Assembly (NCBI RefSeq): GCF_003026365.1
Contig: NZ_PYOM01000029.1
Coordinates: 1 to 53,599 of the forward strand
From: Photobacterium angustum
GTDB lineage: Bacteria > Pseudomonadota > Gammaproteobacteria > Enterobacterales > Vibrionaceae
Direction of reading: 5' to 3'
Length of the DNA: 53,599 nucleotides
The notes under the pieces are model-generated. The model was not told the origin of the DNA, did not search any database, and was given only the letters and a program-made list of their open reading frames with translations. Made by a program: the position numbers and the translations under genes. Every line of letters starts with the position of its first letter. Positions within the stretch are counted from its first letter, which is position 1. Below are positions 18,412 through 27,302 of this stretch, one piece after another.

Positions 18412-20130
18412 ATGGCTTTATTAGAAGTAAAAAACCTTCGGATAGAATATCCATCCCGCCATGGTGTTCATGCCGCGGTGAAATCATTGTCGTTTTCTAT
18501 TGAACGCGGTGAAATTGTCGGAGTAGTGGGTGAATCTGGTGCGGGTAAATCAACCGTAGGCAATGCGGTGATTGATCTATTGAGTCCACCTGGGCAAATC
18601 GCTAATGGTGATGTGTATCTTGATGGAACAAAGATCTCAGGGCTAACGCCAGAGCAAATGCGTAAGGTACGTGGTGCTAAGATTGGGTTTATCTTTCAAG
18701 ATCCAATGACATCGCTAAATCCGCTATTTACGGTTGAACAACAACTTACTGAAACCATTGTAACTAATTTACAAGTCACTCAGCAGGAAGCATATAAGCG
18801 TGCATTAACGTTGATGGAGCAGGTGGGCATTCCACAACCGGAATTGCGTATTAAACAATACCCTCACCAGTTTTCAGGCGGTATGCGCCAACGTGTCGTG
18901 ATTGCCATCGCGCTGGCAGGAGAGCCTGATTTAATCATTGCTGATGAGCCTACAACAGCTTTAGATGTTTCGATTCAAGATCAAATTCTGACGTTGATCC
19001 GTGAGTTATGTGTAGAGAAAAACGTCGGCTGTATGTTGGTTACTCACGATATGGGCGTTGTCTCGAATGTGACTGATCGCGTTGCAGTAATGTATCGTGG
19101 TGACTTAGTCGAGCTCGGTACTACAGATCAAGTATTACACCGTCCAGAGCATCCATATACCCAAAGTCTAATTTCAGCAGTTCCACGTTCAGATATTAAA
19201 TTACAGCGTTTTCCATTGGTGAGTTATATCGAAGCGGCAGAAGAAACGCCGCCATTAGATGTTAAAAATCATTGGTTAGGGCAGCGCCAAGAGCAACTCG
19301 ATTATTCAGGCCCATTGTTGGATGTAGAGAACGTGAGTTTGCGTTTTGTGACCAAAGATTCTTTCTTTGAAAGTCGTCGTGAATATGTTCAAGCCAATAA
19401 TGATGTCAGTTTCCAAGTCTTTGAAGGTGAAACGTTTGGCTTAGTGGGTGAATCAGGCTCAGGTAAATCAACAATTGCCCGTGTGATTGCCGGTTTATAC
19501 CCACCAAATGAAGGTCGAGTGACATTTGAAGGGATGGATCTAACGGCGTTGAAAAGTGAAGCTGACCGTCGTCCTTTCCGTCGTCAAATGCAGATGGTTT
19601 TCCAAAACCCTTATACCTCAATGAACCCACGGATGCGTATCTTCGATATTATTGCTGAGCCTATCCGTTTTCATAAATTAACCGAGAACGAAGCGCAAAC
19701 TCGTCAAATTGTGCATGATTTATTGGATCATGTTGGACTAGGTCGCGCTGCTGGGGTGAAATATCCTCACGAGTTTTCAGGCGGTCAACGTCAACGTATT
19801 TCCATTGCTCGTGCTCTCGCAACACGTCCACGATTGTTGATTTGTGATGAGCCCACATCAGCTCTGGATGTGTCTGTTCAAGCACAAATTCTGAATTTAC
19901 TAAAAGATCTGCAAGACGAATTGAATTTAACCATGCTGTTTATCAGCCATGACTTACCCGTGATCCGTCAAATGTGTGATCGCATTGGGGTGATGCAAAA
20001 AGGTACTTTGCTGGAAGTGGCGAAAACTGAACAGCTCTTTACCGCTCCTCAACATGAATACAGCCAACATTTAATTTCACTAATGCCAGAGTTTAAAGGG
20101 ATTAGTCAAAATGGATTAAAACGCGCTTAG
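18412..20130 (+). CDS. Peptide-type ABC importer, double ATP-binding protein
   Basis: 572 residues holding two complete ABC ATPase domains, a fusion of DppD- and DppF-like halves. Half 1: Walker A GESGAGKST (about 41-49), Q-loop FQDPMTSLNPLF, signature FSGGMRQRV, Walker B DLIIADEPTTALDV. Half 2: GESGSGKST, FQNPYTSMNPRM, FSGGQRQRISIARAL, LLICDEPTSALDV. The segment PYTQSLISAVP after half 1 is the usual oligopeptide-transporter C-terminal motif. It powers import by the permease pair encoded downstream. The start MALLEVKNL was chosen because the domain begins there; the longer frame from 18289 adds residues unlike the family. First gene of a four-gene operon; similar in type to YejF or GsiA. Confidence 0.92.
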   Translation: MALLEVKNLRIEYPSRHGVHAAVKSLSFSIERGEIVGVVGESGAGKSTVGNAVIDLLSPPGQIANGDVYLDGTKISGLTPEQMRKVRGAKIGFIFQDPMTSLNPLFTVEQQLTETIVTNLQVTQQEAYKRALTLMEQVGIPQPELRIKQYPHQFSGGMRQRVVIAIALAGEPDLIIADEPTTALDVSIQDQILTLIRELCVEKNVGCMLVTHDMGVVSNVTDRVAVMYRGDLVELGTTDQVLHRPEHPYTQSLISAVPRSDIKLQRFPLVSYIEAAEETPPLDVKNHWLGQRQEQLDYSGPLLDVENVSLRFVTKDSFFESRREYVQANNDVSFQVFEGETFGLVGESGSGKSTIARVIAGLYPPNEGRVTFEGMDLTALKSEADRRPFRRQMQMVFQNPYTSMNPRMRIFDIIAEPIRFHKLTENEAQTRQIVHDLLDHVGLGRAAGVKYPHEFSGGQRQRISIARALATRPRLLICDEPTSALDVSVQAQILNLLKDLQDELNLTMLFISHDLPVIRQMCDRIGVMQKGTLLEVAKTEQLFTAPQHEYSQHLISLMPEFKGISQNGLKRA

Positions 20131-20153
20131 TCCACATCAACAAACACTACTCG

Positions 20154-20167
20154 CGGGAGAGGTCCCG
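20154..20167 (+). promoter_or_regulatory. Small intercistronic hairpin before the binding-protein gene
   Basis: CGGGA/TCCCG stem with a GAGG loop, 20 bases before the binding-protein ATG and just upstream of its AAAGGAG ribosome binding site. There is no T tract. It could act as a processing or stability element. Confidence 0.4.
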
Positions 20168-20186
20168 TGCATAAAGGAGTTATGCA

Positions 20187-21746
20187 ATGAAAACCATCAA
20201 GAGCAAATTAGCCGTAGCATTGATTGCCGCGGGGTTAAGTTTTAGTGCCACTGCTGCAGAAATCAAACTGGGTTATGCCTCAGATCCTGTTTCATTAGAT
20301 CCTCATGAGCAGTTATCAGGCGGTACGCTACAGCTATCTCATATGGTGTTCGATCCTCTTGTTCGTTTTACCCAAGACATGGATTTTGAGCCGCGTCTAG
20401 CGGAAAGCTGGGAGCGTGTTGATGATCACACGTTCCGTTTCAAATTACGTCAAGGGGTGAAATTCCATTCAGGTAATCCACTCACGGCTGACGATGTGGT
20501 ATGGACATTTAATCGTCTACAAGAGTCGGCAGACTTTAAAAAGATCTTTGCCCCGTACTCTGAAATGAAAAAAGTGGATGACTACACGGTTGAGTTGATC
20601 TCGAAAGGAACCTATCCACTGGTTCTGCAAACCGCGACATACATTTTCCCAATGGACAGTAAGTTCTACACAGGGAAAACTGCTGAAGGTAAAGATAAAG
20701 CGGAAATTGCGAAACACGGTAACTCATTTGCTTCTACCAATCTTTCAGGTACCGGTCCATTTATCGTTACAGAGCGTGAGCAAGGGGTAAAAGTTGAATT
20801 TACCCGTAATGCGAATTACTGGGATAAAGCGTCAAAAGGTAATGTAGATAAGCTAACACTATTACCGATCAAAGAAGATGCAACACGTCTTGCAGCGTTG
20901 CTTTCTGGCGGTGTTGATATGATTGATCACGTTGCACCTAATGATCATAAACGTTTGAAAGAAGCAAAAGATGTTGATCTGGTGACACTACCGGGTACTC
21001 GTATCATCACGTTCCAAATGAACCAGAACAGCAATGAAGCGTTGAAAGATGTACGCGTACGCCAAGCGATTGTTCATGCGATTAACAACGAAGGCATCGT
21101 GAAGAAAATCATGAAAGGCTTTGCGACTACGGCAGGTCAACAGAGCCCTGCGGGTTACCAAGGCTACAATGCTGATTTAGTACCGCGTTATGATGTGAAA
21201 AAAGCCAAAGAATTAATGAAAGAAGCAGGCTATGCCGACGGCTTTACATTAACCATGATGGCACCGAATAACCGTTATGTGAACGATGCAAAAGTAGCGC
21301 AAGCTGTAGCGGCAATGTTGTCTAAAATTGGCATCAAAGTTGACCTCAAGACCATGCCAAAAGCGCAATACTGGCCTGAGTTTGATAAGTGTGCGGCAGA
21401 CATGATGATGATTGGTTGGCATGCCGATACTGAAGATTCAGCGAACATGACAGAGTTCCTAACGATGACGCGTAATGAAGAAACAGGTCAAGGTCAGTAC
21501 AACTGTGGTTTCTACTCTAACCCTGAAGTCGATAAGTTGATTGAAGCGGCGAACGTAGAAACCGATCAAACCAAACGTAAAGCAATGCTACAGAAAGTAG
21601 AAGCAACGTTGTACAACGAAGCGGCGTTTGTCCCACTGCATTGGCAGAGCCTTGCATGGGGCGCGCGTTCAAACGTGCACGCGGCCGATATTGTTAACCC
21701 AATGGAACAGCCTTACTTTGGCGATCTTGTGGTCGATGAAAAGTAA
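20187..21746 (+). CDS. Periplasmic peptide-binding protein of the ABC importer (SBP family 5)
   Basis: 519 residues. Sec signal MKTIKSKLAVALIAAGLSFSATAA with cleavage after about residue 24. Family-5 (DppA/OppA) blocks are present: SDPVSLDPHEQLSGGT, LAESWERVDDHTFRFKLRQGVKFHSGNPLTADDVVWTF, the double-Cys region DKCAADMMMIGWHADTEDSANMTEFL and LHWQSLAW near the end. It captures di- or oligopeptides, or possibly a nickel or heme complex, and delivers them to the permeases. AAAGGAG lies 9 bases upstream. The hairpin after the gene suggests it is made in excess over the permeases. Confidence 0.92.
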   Translation: MKTIKSKLAVALIAAGLSFSATAAEIKLGYASDPVSLDPHEQLSGGTLQLSHMVFDPLVRFTQDMDFEPRLAESWERVDDHTFRFKLRQGVKFHSGNPLTADDVVWTFNRLQESADFKKIFAPYSEMKKVDDYTVELISKGTYPLVLQTATYIFPMDSKFYTGKTAEGKDKAEIAKHGNSFASTNLSGTGPFIVTEREQGVKVEFTRNANYWDKASKGNVDKLTLLPIKEDATRLAALLSGGVDMIDHVAPNDHKRLKEAKDVDLVTLPGTRIITFQMNQNSNEALKDVRVRQAIVHAINNEGIVKKIMKGFATTAGQQSPAGYQGYNADLVPRYDVKKAKELMKEAGYADGFTLTMMAPNNRYVNDAKVAQAVAAMLSKIGIKVDLKTMPKAQYWPEFDKCAADMMMIGWHADTEDSANMTEFLTMTRNEETGQGQYNCGFYSNPEVDKLIEAANVETDQTKRKAMLQKVEATLYNEAAFVPLHWQSLAWGARSNVHAADIVNPMEQPYFGDLVVDEK

Positions 21747-21768
21747 GTAATGTTATAGCGAAAGCGAT

Positions 21769-21796
21769 AGTGCCGGAGCTTGCTCCGGCACTTTTT
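21769..21796 (+). terminator. Intra-operon terminator or attenuator after the binding-protein gene
   Basis: An 11-bp stem (21769-21779 with 21782-21792), GC-rich and perfect, followed by TTTTT. It lies between the binding protein and the first permease and looks like a partial terminator. Confidence 0.8.
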
Positions 21797-21821
21797 CAGG
21801 AAGAAAGAGAAGGGGCAGGGA

Positions 21822-22799
21822 ATGTTTACGTTTCTGGTCAAGCGCCTGTATCAGGCACTGATAGTGATGTTTGTGATCAGTTTGGTGGCCTTTGCCATCC
21901 AAGATAATCTTGGCGACCCATTACGAGAGTTGGTGGGGCAATCTGTATCAGAAGCTGAACGACAACAATTACGTGATGATTTAGGACTTAACGATCCGTT
22001 TATCACTAAATACAGCCGATTTTTAGCGAATGCGGTGCAAGGCGATCTTGGCACGTCTTATACCTTTAAAAAGCCTGCCACAGAAGTGATTTTAGACAAG
22101 TTAGTCGCCACCTTAGAATTAGTTTTTGGTGCCACTATTATTATTGTCTTGGTCTCTATTCCGCTTGGCGTGTACTCCGCGATTCATCCCAATAGTTTCT
22201 TAACTAAAGCCATTATGGGGTTCAGTAGTATTGGTATATCAATTCCCGTTTTCTTAACTGCCATTATGTTGATGTACGTTTTTTCTATTGAGCTAGGTTG
22301 GTTACCTTCGTTTGGTCGAGGTGAAACCGCCAACTATTTAGGCTGGGAATCGGGCTTCTTTACCCTTGATGGCTTAAAGCACCTTGTGCTGCCATGTGTT
22401 GCCTTAGCGTCGATTATGTTGCCATTGTTTATTCGCTTAGTACGCTCTGAAATGTTAGAAGTGTTGAGCTCTGAATACATTAAGTTTGCGAAAGCGAAAG
22501 GGCTGCCGATGAAAAAGGTCTACTACCAACACGCTTTAAAAAATACCATGCTGCCGGTATTAACGGTTGGTGGGGTGCAGATCGGTACCATGATTGCTTA
22601 CACCATTTTGACTGAAAGTGTATTCCAATGGCCAGGCACAGGATTGCTGTTTTTAGATGCCATTAACCGTGTTGATACCCCACTTATCACAGCTTACGTG
22701 ATTTTTGTTGGCTTGATCTTTGTTGTAACTAATACCATCGTCGATTTGCTCTATGGATTGGTTAACCCGACTGTAAACCTGACTGGCAAGGGAGAGTAA
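21822..22799 (+). CDS. Peptide ABC importer permease 1 (DppB type)
   Basis: 325 residues, about six membrane helices beginning MFTFLVKRLYQALIVMFVISLVAF. The EAA-type coupling loop EYIKFAKAKGLPMKKVYYQHALKNTMLPVLT contacts the ATPase. The start at 21822 is favoured by the AGGGGCAGGG run before it; an upstream in-frame ATG at 21780 lies inside the terminator hairpin. It is followed after 3 bases by the second permease. Confidence 0.93.
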   Translation: MFTFLVKRLYQALIVMFVISLVAFAIQDNLGDPLRELVGQSVSEAERQQLRDDLGLNDPFITKYSRFLANAVQGDLGTSYTFKKPATEVILDKLVATLELVFGATIIIVLVSIPLGVYSAIHPNSFLTKAIMGFSSIGISIPVFLTAIMLMYVFSIELGWLPSFGRGETANYLGWESGFFTLDGLKHLVLPCVALASIMLPLFIRLVRSEMLEVLSSEYIKFAKAKGLPMKKVYYQHALKNTMLPVLTVGGVQIGTMIAYTILTESVFQWPGTGLLFLDAINRVDTPLITAYVIFVGLIFVVTNTIVDLLYGLVNPTVNLTGKGE

Positions 22800-22802
22800 G
22801 TC

Positions 22803-23741
22803 ATGAGTAATACACTAGCTGCACCAAGCCGTTGGGAGCGTTTTAAAAACTCCGATATTTTGTATTATTTTAAGAAAGATAAAGTGGCGATGGTGTGCTT
22901 CGCTGTCTTTCTAACGTTTGCCACCACGGCACTGTTTGCACCGTTTATAGCGCCGAGTAATCCGTATGATTTAGCATCGATAGATATTATGGATTCAGAG
23001 TTACCGCCATCATGGATGGAAGACGGTGATGAGAACTTCTTACTTGGTACCGACGATCAAGGCCGTGATATTTTATCGACCATGCTTTATGGTGCGCGTT
23101 TATCACTAACGATTGGTTTACTTGCTGTTGCACTGCAAATGACACTGGGGATCGTGATTGGCTTAACTGCGGGTTATTATGGTGGTCGTGTTGATAGTTT
23201 CTTGATGCGTATTGCGGACGTGCAGTTGTCATTCTCGACCATGATGGTGGCGATCATCGTTTCTGCGATTTTCCGTACCGCATTAGGTGCTGAAACCTAT
23301 GCTCAATATGCGGTGATCATGCTGGTGATGATCATTGGTATTGCTGAATGGCCTCAGTATGCACGTACGGTGCGAGCTTCGGTATTAGCCGAGAAGAAGA
23401 AAGAGTATGTTGAAGCGGCAAAAGTCATGGGCTTTAGAGCGCCACGTATTATGTTCCGTCATATTCTGCCAAACTGTTTATCACCGATATTAGTGATCTC
23501 AACGGTACAGGTGGCGAATGCCATTATGTCAGAAGCGGCCTTGTCATTCTTAGGCTTAGGTTTACCGGTAGATCAGCCATCATTGGGTTCACTGATCAGT
23601 ATCGGCTTTAAATATATCTTCTCTGGCGCGTGGTGGATCACCGTCTTCCCAGGCATTTTGCTAGTGGTATTAGTACTGGTAATCAACTTGTTAGGTGATT
23701 GGTTACGAGACGTATTTAACCCGAAGATTTATAAAGGTTAA
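22803..23741 (+). CDS. Peptide ABC importer permease 2 (DppC type)
   Basis: 312 residues. The N-terminal cytoplasmic tail and first helix (KDKVAMVCFAVFLTFATTALFAPFIAPSNPYDL) are typical of DppC/OppC, as are the periplasmic block LLGTDDQGRDILSTMLYGARLSL and the coupling loop EYVEAAKVMGFRAPRIMFRHILPNCLSPILV. Last gene of the ATPase - binding protein - permease - permease operon. GGGAG precedes the start and a strong terminator follows. Confidence 0.93.
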   Translation: MSNTLAAPSRWERFKNSDILYYFKKDKVAMVCFAVFLTFATTALFAPFIAPSNPYDLASIDIMDSELPPSWMEDGDENFLLGTDDQGRDILSTMLYGARLSLTIGLLAVALQMTLGIVIGLTAGYYGGRVDSFLMRIADVQLSFSTMMVAIIVSAIFRTALGAETYAQYAVIMLVMIIGIAEWPQYARTVRASVLAEKKKEYVEAAKVMGFRAPRIMFRHILPNCLSPILVISTVQVANAIMSEAALSFLGLGLPVDQPSLGSLISIGFKYIFSGAWWITVFPGILLVVLVLVINLLGDWLRDVFNPKIYKG

Positions 23742-23761
23742 TGAACTGACGTTTAGGTAGT

Positions 23762-23791
23762 AAAAAGGCGACCCATTGGTCGCCTTTTTTT
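23762..23791. terminator. Terminator of the ABC operon, bidirectional with the lipoprotein gene
   Basis: A 12-bp stem (23762-23773 with 23778-23789), CATT loop, T7. The same GGCGACC/GGTCGCC stem recurs at 25431-25460. Confidence 0.93.
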
Positions 23792-23800
23792 GCTTTTGTA

Positions 23801-25219
23801 TTACTTGCTTGATGCTTTCCACTTTGTCAGTAGATCTCTTGCGAATGCTTCATTAGAAGCAAACATACCAAACATGTTTTTAACTGTGCTGTCTTCTGTG
23901 ATCAGTAAATTACGATCTTTAGCAATGATCTTGAAGTTCATATCGTTATCGCCGTCAGGGAAATCGATAAATAGGTTATCATTTTGAATCGCCCAACTAA
24001 GCTCCATTGACTCACCGTTTTCTTCAATCGTCACTTTATCAGTTGTAAAGCGCATTGTTGCTAACATTGGAGCAGGGTTATAGGTTGTAGAGTCATCGGC
24101 AATAAAGAAGAAAGTCTTATTAGCGAATGTCTCAGCGTAAACCGCTTCTTTATTACGTAGATCTTTTTTACTCCACACGATTAGATCGCCATCATTTTGT
24201 GGCACTGCTAGTGATACGTCTTGAGTCATGTAGATGAACGTATCTGCTTCACCATCAGAAAGGAAAACGTCACCGTTGATAGTAAATTCACCTGTCGATG
24301 TTTTACCTGTATTGTAGCGTGTCATTTCTAGCGTGTTAGCAGAGATAACTTTTACGTAATCAATGCCTTCTAGAGTAGCATATGCTTTATTTAAGTTTAA
24401 TGCCCACATTTCTTCGTTAACAGCAAAGTAGCTTGCTGTGGTGTAAATTGCTTTACTTACCGCTTGGCCTTTTTCATCAAACTCAATGTTGATGGTGTTC
24501 AGATCTTCTTTGTTGTTAATCTTTTCATCTAATATTTTGCTGATGTCAGTGGTTGTTTTAACGAGTTTGTCAGCATCGATAGCTGCAATGGTCTTTGGTA
24601 GTGTGGTTGTAATTGAACGCGCAATCGCATGCACTTTCTGTGCATTATCATCACTTTCTTTTTGTGCAACATAATCACCAGCAATAGTGTTAAGTGGCAG
24701 GTTTAGCTCATCTGCAAGTGCTTCTAATGTGATGTCTTTTGTGTGTGCCATTGTAGTAAAAGGCGTCACTGAAATAGTGTTATTCTCAATATTATCACTT
24801 GCAGAAACGATGTATTGGAAGTCATTGCCTAACTTACCACTCTTATCTGAGTCACTAGTCACCGACGCTTTTGCTGATACTATGATATTGAATTTAGAAT
24901 CTTCTTTGCTAATTTCAGCTTTACCGTTTTTGTCTGTCTTAACGTCTAACTGTTCATTAGTGTCACATACATTATTGTCGTTACGGTCAATACAGATATC
25001 TGCGTTGGCTAGGTAACCATCAATAGCTTGAATGGTGATAGTGCTAGTATCTGGCGTTGGTTGTTCGGTATCAGGTTTATCAGTGTCAGGAGTCCCTGTC
25101 TCAGGCGATGGATTTTCAACATCAGGTGTTGTTGATGTTGAAGATGAATCATCGTTACAGCCAGTAAGAGTAAGCGTCGCAAGAAGTGATGCTGCAACAA
25201 TAGATAGTTTGAATTGCAT
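23801..25219 (-). CDS. Secreted lipoprotein of unknown function
   Basis: 472 residues. Lipoprotein signal MQFKLSIVAASLLATLTLTGC with lipobox LTGC (Cys about 21). Then a Ser/Thr/Pro/Asp-rich linker with repeated PDT/DTDKP steps (about 25-60). Next is a segment ADICIDRNDNNVCDTNE, whose Asp/Asn spacing and two Cys look like a Ca-binding or disulfide-stapled element found in other marine gammaproteobacterial lipoproteins. The remainder is mixed alpha/beta without a recognised domain. The start at 25219 gives a proper signal peptide with AAGGGA upstream; a longer frame adds 15 residues. The gene is transcriptionally isolated, with near-identical terminators on both sides. Confidence 0.75.
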   Translation of the reverse strand: MQFKLSIVAASLLATLTLTGCNDDSSSTSTTPDVENPSPETGTPDTDKPDTEQPTPDTSTITIQAIDGYLANADICIDRNDNNVCDTNEQLDVKTDKNGKAEISKEDSKFNIIVSAKASVTSDSDKSGKLGNDFQYIVSASDNIENNTISVTPFTTMAHTKDITLEALADELNLPLNTIAGDYVAQKESDDNAQKVHAIARSITTTLPKTIAAIDADKLVKTTTDISKILDEKINNKEDLNTINIEFDEKGQAVSKAIYTTASYFAVNEEMWALNLNKAYATLEGIDYVKVISANTLEMTRYNTGKTSTGEFTINGDVFLSDGEADTFIYMTQDVSLAVPQNDGDLIVWSKKDLRNKEAVYAETFANKTFFFIADDSTTYNPAPMLATMRFTTDKVTIEENGESMELSWAIQNDNLFIDFPDGDNDMNFKIIAKDRNLLITEDSTVKNMFGMFASNEAFARDLLTKWKASSK

Positions 25220-25430
25220 TATATCGATTCCCTTTAAACAATATGCATAGTTAATTAGCCGCAAATAACCATAAAAACAGTTAGTTAAATTTGGCTTGTT
25301 GATATGTTTGCAATTGAGGAAAATAAAATCAATGGCAAAAAAATGCTTGTTTTTATAAAGTGCGATGGAATTAACGAAATTGCTGGTTGTGTTAATTCTA
25401 ATGCCTTAGCGGTATCAATATTTTGATAAT

Positions 25431-25460
25431 AAAAAAGGCGACCAACTGGTCGCCTTTTTT
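25431..25460 (-). terminator. Terminator of the yjiH-like gene
   Basis: A 13-bp stem (25431-25443 with 25448-25460), loop AACT, A and T tracts on both sides. The stem core is the same as at 23762-23789. Confidence 0.9.
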
Positions 25461-25475
25461 TCTTTATACTTTAGC

Positions 25476-26843
25476 TTAGAACAGTAGGTGCGCCATACCT
25501 GCAATTACAGGTAAAGTCACCAGTGTACGCAGAATGAAAATCACAAACAGTTCCCACGCTTTTACAGGCACTTTACTACCGATTAATAGTGCACCAATTT
25601 CGGACATGTAGATAAGTTGTGTCACTGACATTGCAGCGATGATGAAGCGTGTCATGTCGCTTTGAATGGTTGATGCCAAAATAGATGGTAAGAACATATC
25701 AGCAAAACCTACCACAATTGTTTTAGATGCCGCTTCCGCTTCTGGAATATGCAGCAATTCTAAGAACGGAATAAATGGCATACCTAAGTAATCAAATAGC
25801 GGTGTATTTTCTGCGATCACCAGCGCGATAGTACCAATTGCCATCACGACAGGCAGTACGCCAAACACCATATCTACTGCGTTTTTTACGCCATCTAACG
25901 CAATCGCAGGAATACTTTTAACTTCAGCTGCTTTCTTTAGTGCTTGGTGTAAACCGTAAGAGAAAACGTTGTGACCTTGCGGTACGTTTTCATCATGTTG
26001 ACTCTCTTTTGTGCCATCAATGTAGATGTTCTTCTTACGTGATAGTGGCGGCAGGCGAGGCACAATGATAGCTGCGACTAAACCAGCTAAACATACTGTT
26101 AAGTAGAACGGCACGAACATGCTTTCTAGGTTCACTTGTGCAATTACTACCAAGCTAAAGGTAATAGATACCGCTGAAAAGGTTGTACCAATAATGGCTG
26201 CTTCTCGTTGGGTATACATCCCCGATTCGTATTGTTTACTGGTCAATAAGACGCCGACCGAACCATCACCTAACCAAGATGCAATGCAGTTAACAGATGA
26301 ACGGCCAGGTAAACCAAAAATCGGACGCATAATGCGGGTAAATAAAGTGCCAAAAAATTCGAGTAGACCAAAGTTGAGTAGAAGCGGCAGAAGTAAACCA
26401 GCAAAAATAAAGACTGAGAACAGAACAGGCAGAAGATCGTTTAATACCAGACCACCCGTTGCGTCAGTGCGAAACATTTCAGGGCCGATGTTAAAGTATG
26501 CCATCACAGCAAAAATAGCGCCGAGCTGTTGCACGATAAACCACATTGGCGATGGGTTCATTAACCCGTTTAAAAAGCTATTACGGGTAATAAAACCCGG
26601 TTTAAACAATTTAGTGATGATTGACATAATGGCAGTAAAGCTAATCACTGCTGTCACAATAGAAGTCAGTGAATTTTCAAACTGACCTTGAATGGTTTTC
26701 GCTAAGATTGCGATAGGGATTGTAATATCACCATTAAAATTAATCGGTGCCATAAAAAGAAAGACGCCAATTAACGATGGGATAACGAACATTAGCCAGG
26801 TGTTCAAGGTGTTTTTAGGTGGTGCTACTGCTTGGTCATGCAT
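25476..26843 (-). CDS. YjiH-family membrane protein (nucleoside-recognition/Gate domain)
   Basis: 455 residues, about ten hydrophobic segments. The Gate-type block GRSSVNCIASWLGDGSVGVLLTSKQYESGMYTQREAAIIGTTFSAVSITFSLVV (about 180-235) and the C-terminal repeat GFADMFLPSILASTIQSDMTRFIIAAMSVTQLIYMSEIGALL identify the YjiH family of putative transporters. A hydrophilic loop (SRKKNIYIDGTKESQHDENVPQ, about 273-295) splits the protein. The substrate is not established for the family. Monocistronic, with its own terminator and a 459-base upstream region. Confidence 0.85.
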   Translation of the reverse strand: MHDQAVAPPKNTLNTWLMFVIPSLIGVFLFMAPINFNGDITIPIAILAKTIQGQFENSLTSIVTAVISFTAIMSIITKLFKPGFITRNSFLNGLMNPSPMWFIVQQLGAIFAVMAYFNIGPEMFRTDATGGLVLNDLLPVLFSVFIFAGLLLPLLLNFGLLEFFGTLFTRIMRPIFGLPGRSSVNCIASWLGDGSVGVLLTSKQYESGMYTQREAAIIGTTFSAVSITFSLVVIAQVNLESMFVPFYLTVCLAGLVAAIIVPRLPPLSRKKNIYIDGTKESQHDENVPQGHNVFSYGLHQALKKAAEVKSIPAIALDGVKNAVDMVFGVLPVVMAIGTIALVIAENTPLFDYLGMPFIPFLELLHIPEAEAASKTIVVGFADMFLPSILASTIQSDMTRFIIAAMSVTQLIYMSEIGALLIGSKVPVKAWELFVIFILRTLVTLPVIAGMAHLLF

Positions 26844-27302
26844 CTTGATTTACAACCTACTGATAGAAACTGCCGAATAAATAGGAATACCCCCTATAGG
26901 TCCAGTGAGAATAACTATTCACTGGTTTTTCATATTTAGGGAGGGAGAGATTACATTTTTTTAATAAAGCATGGAATAGTTGACTGGTAAAAAATGGTTA
27001 ATTATGTAAATATTTTTTGATTTTATTCTAATGTTTATGTGTTTAGTAAACGTTATGATTTAACAAATTAATAAAAATTAGTGTCTTATGACTATTATGA
27101 TGTGATTGGTATTTGACTCATTATTCTGGTGGTTCTAGATACTCTTCTCATTTGCGTAATATTATTACTTATCTGTAATAGTGTTTTTGCTTTTGTGGGG
27201 ATTATGTTTTTCTTTGTAATGGTTATAATGATGACATTAAACAATATGTTGTATTTATTGCTTTAGCTTAATTATAACGTTACCAATTTATTGAGGTTTG
27301 CT
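26844..27302. other. Intergenic region between divergent yjiH-like and His-rich genes
   Basis: 459 AT-rich bases. A hairpin at 26902-26925 (CCAGTG/CACTGG plus AATA/TATT) with T5 on the plus strand sits about 60 bases before the yjiH-like start. On the right, TTGTAT (27249-27254), an 18-base spacer and TATAAC (27273-27278) make a plausible promoter for the gene at 27303. Nothing else is recognisable. Confidence 0.5.
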
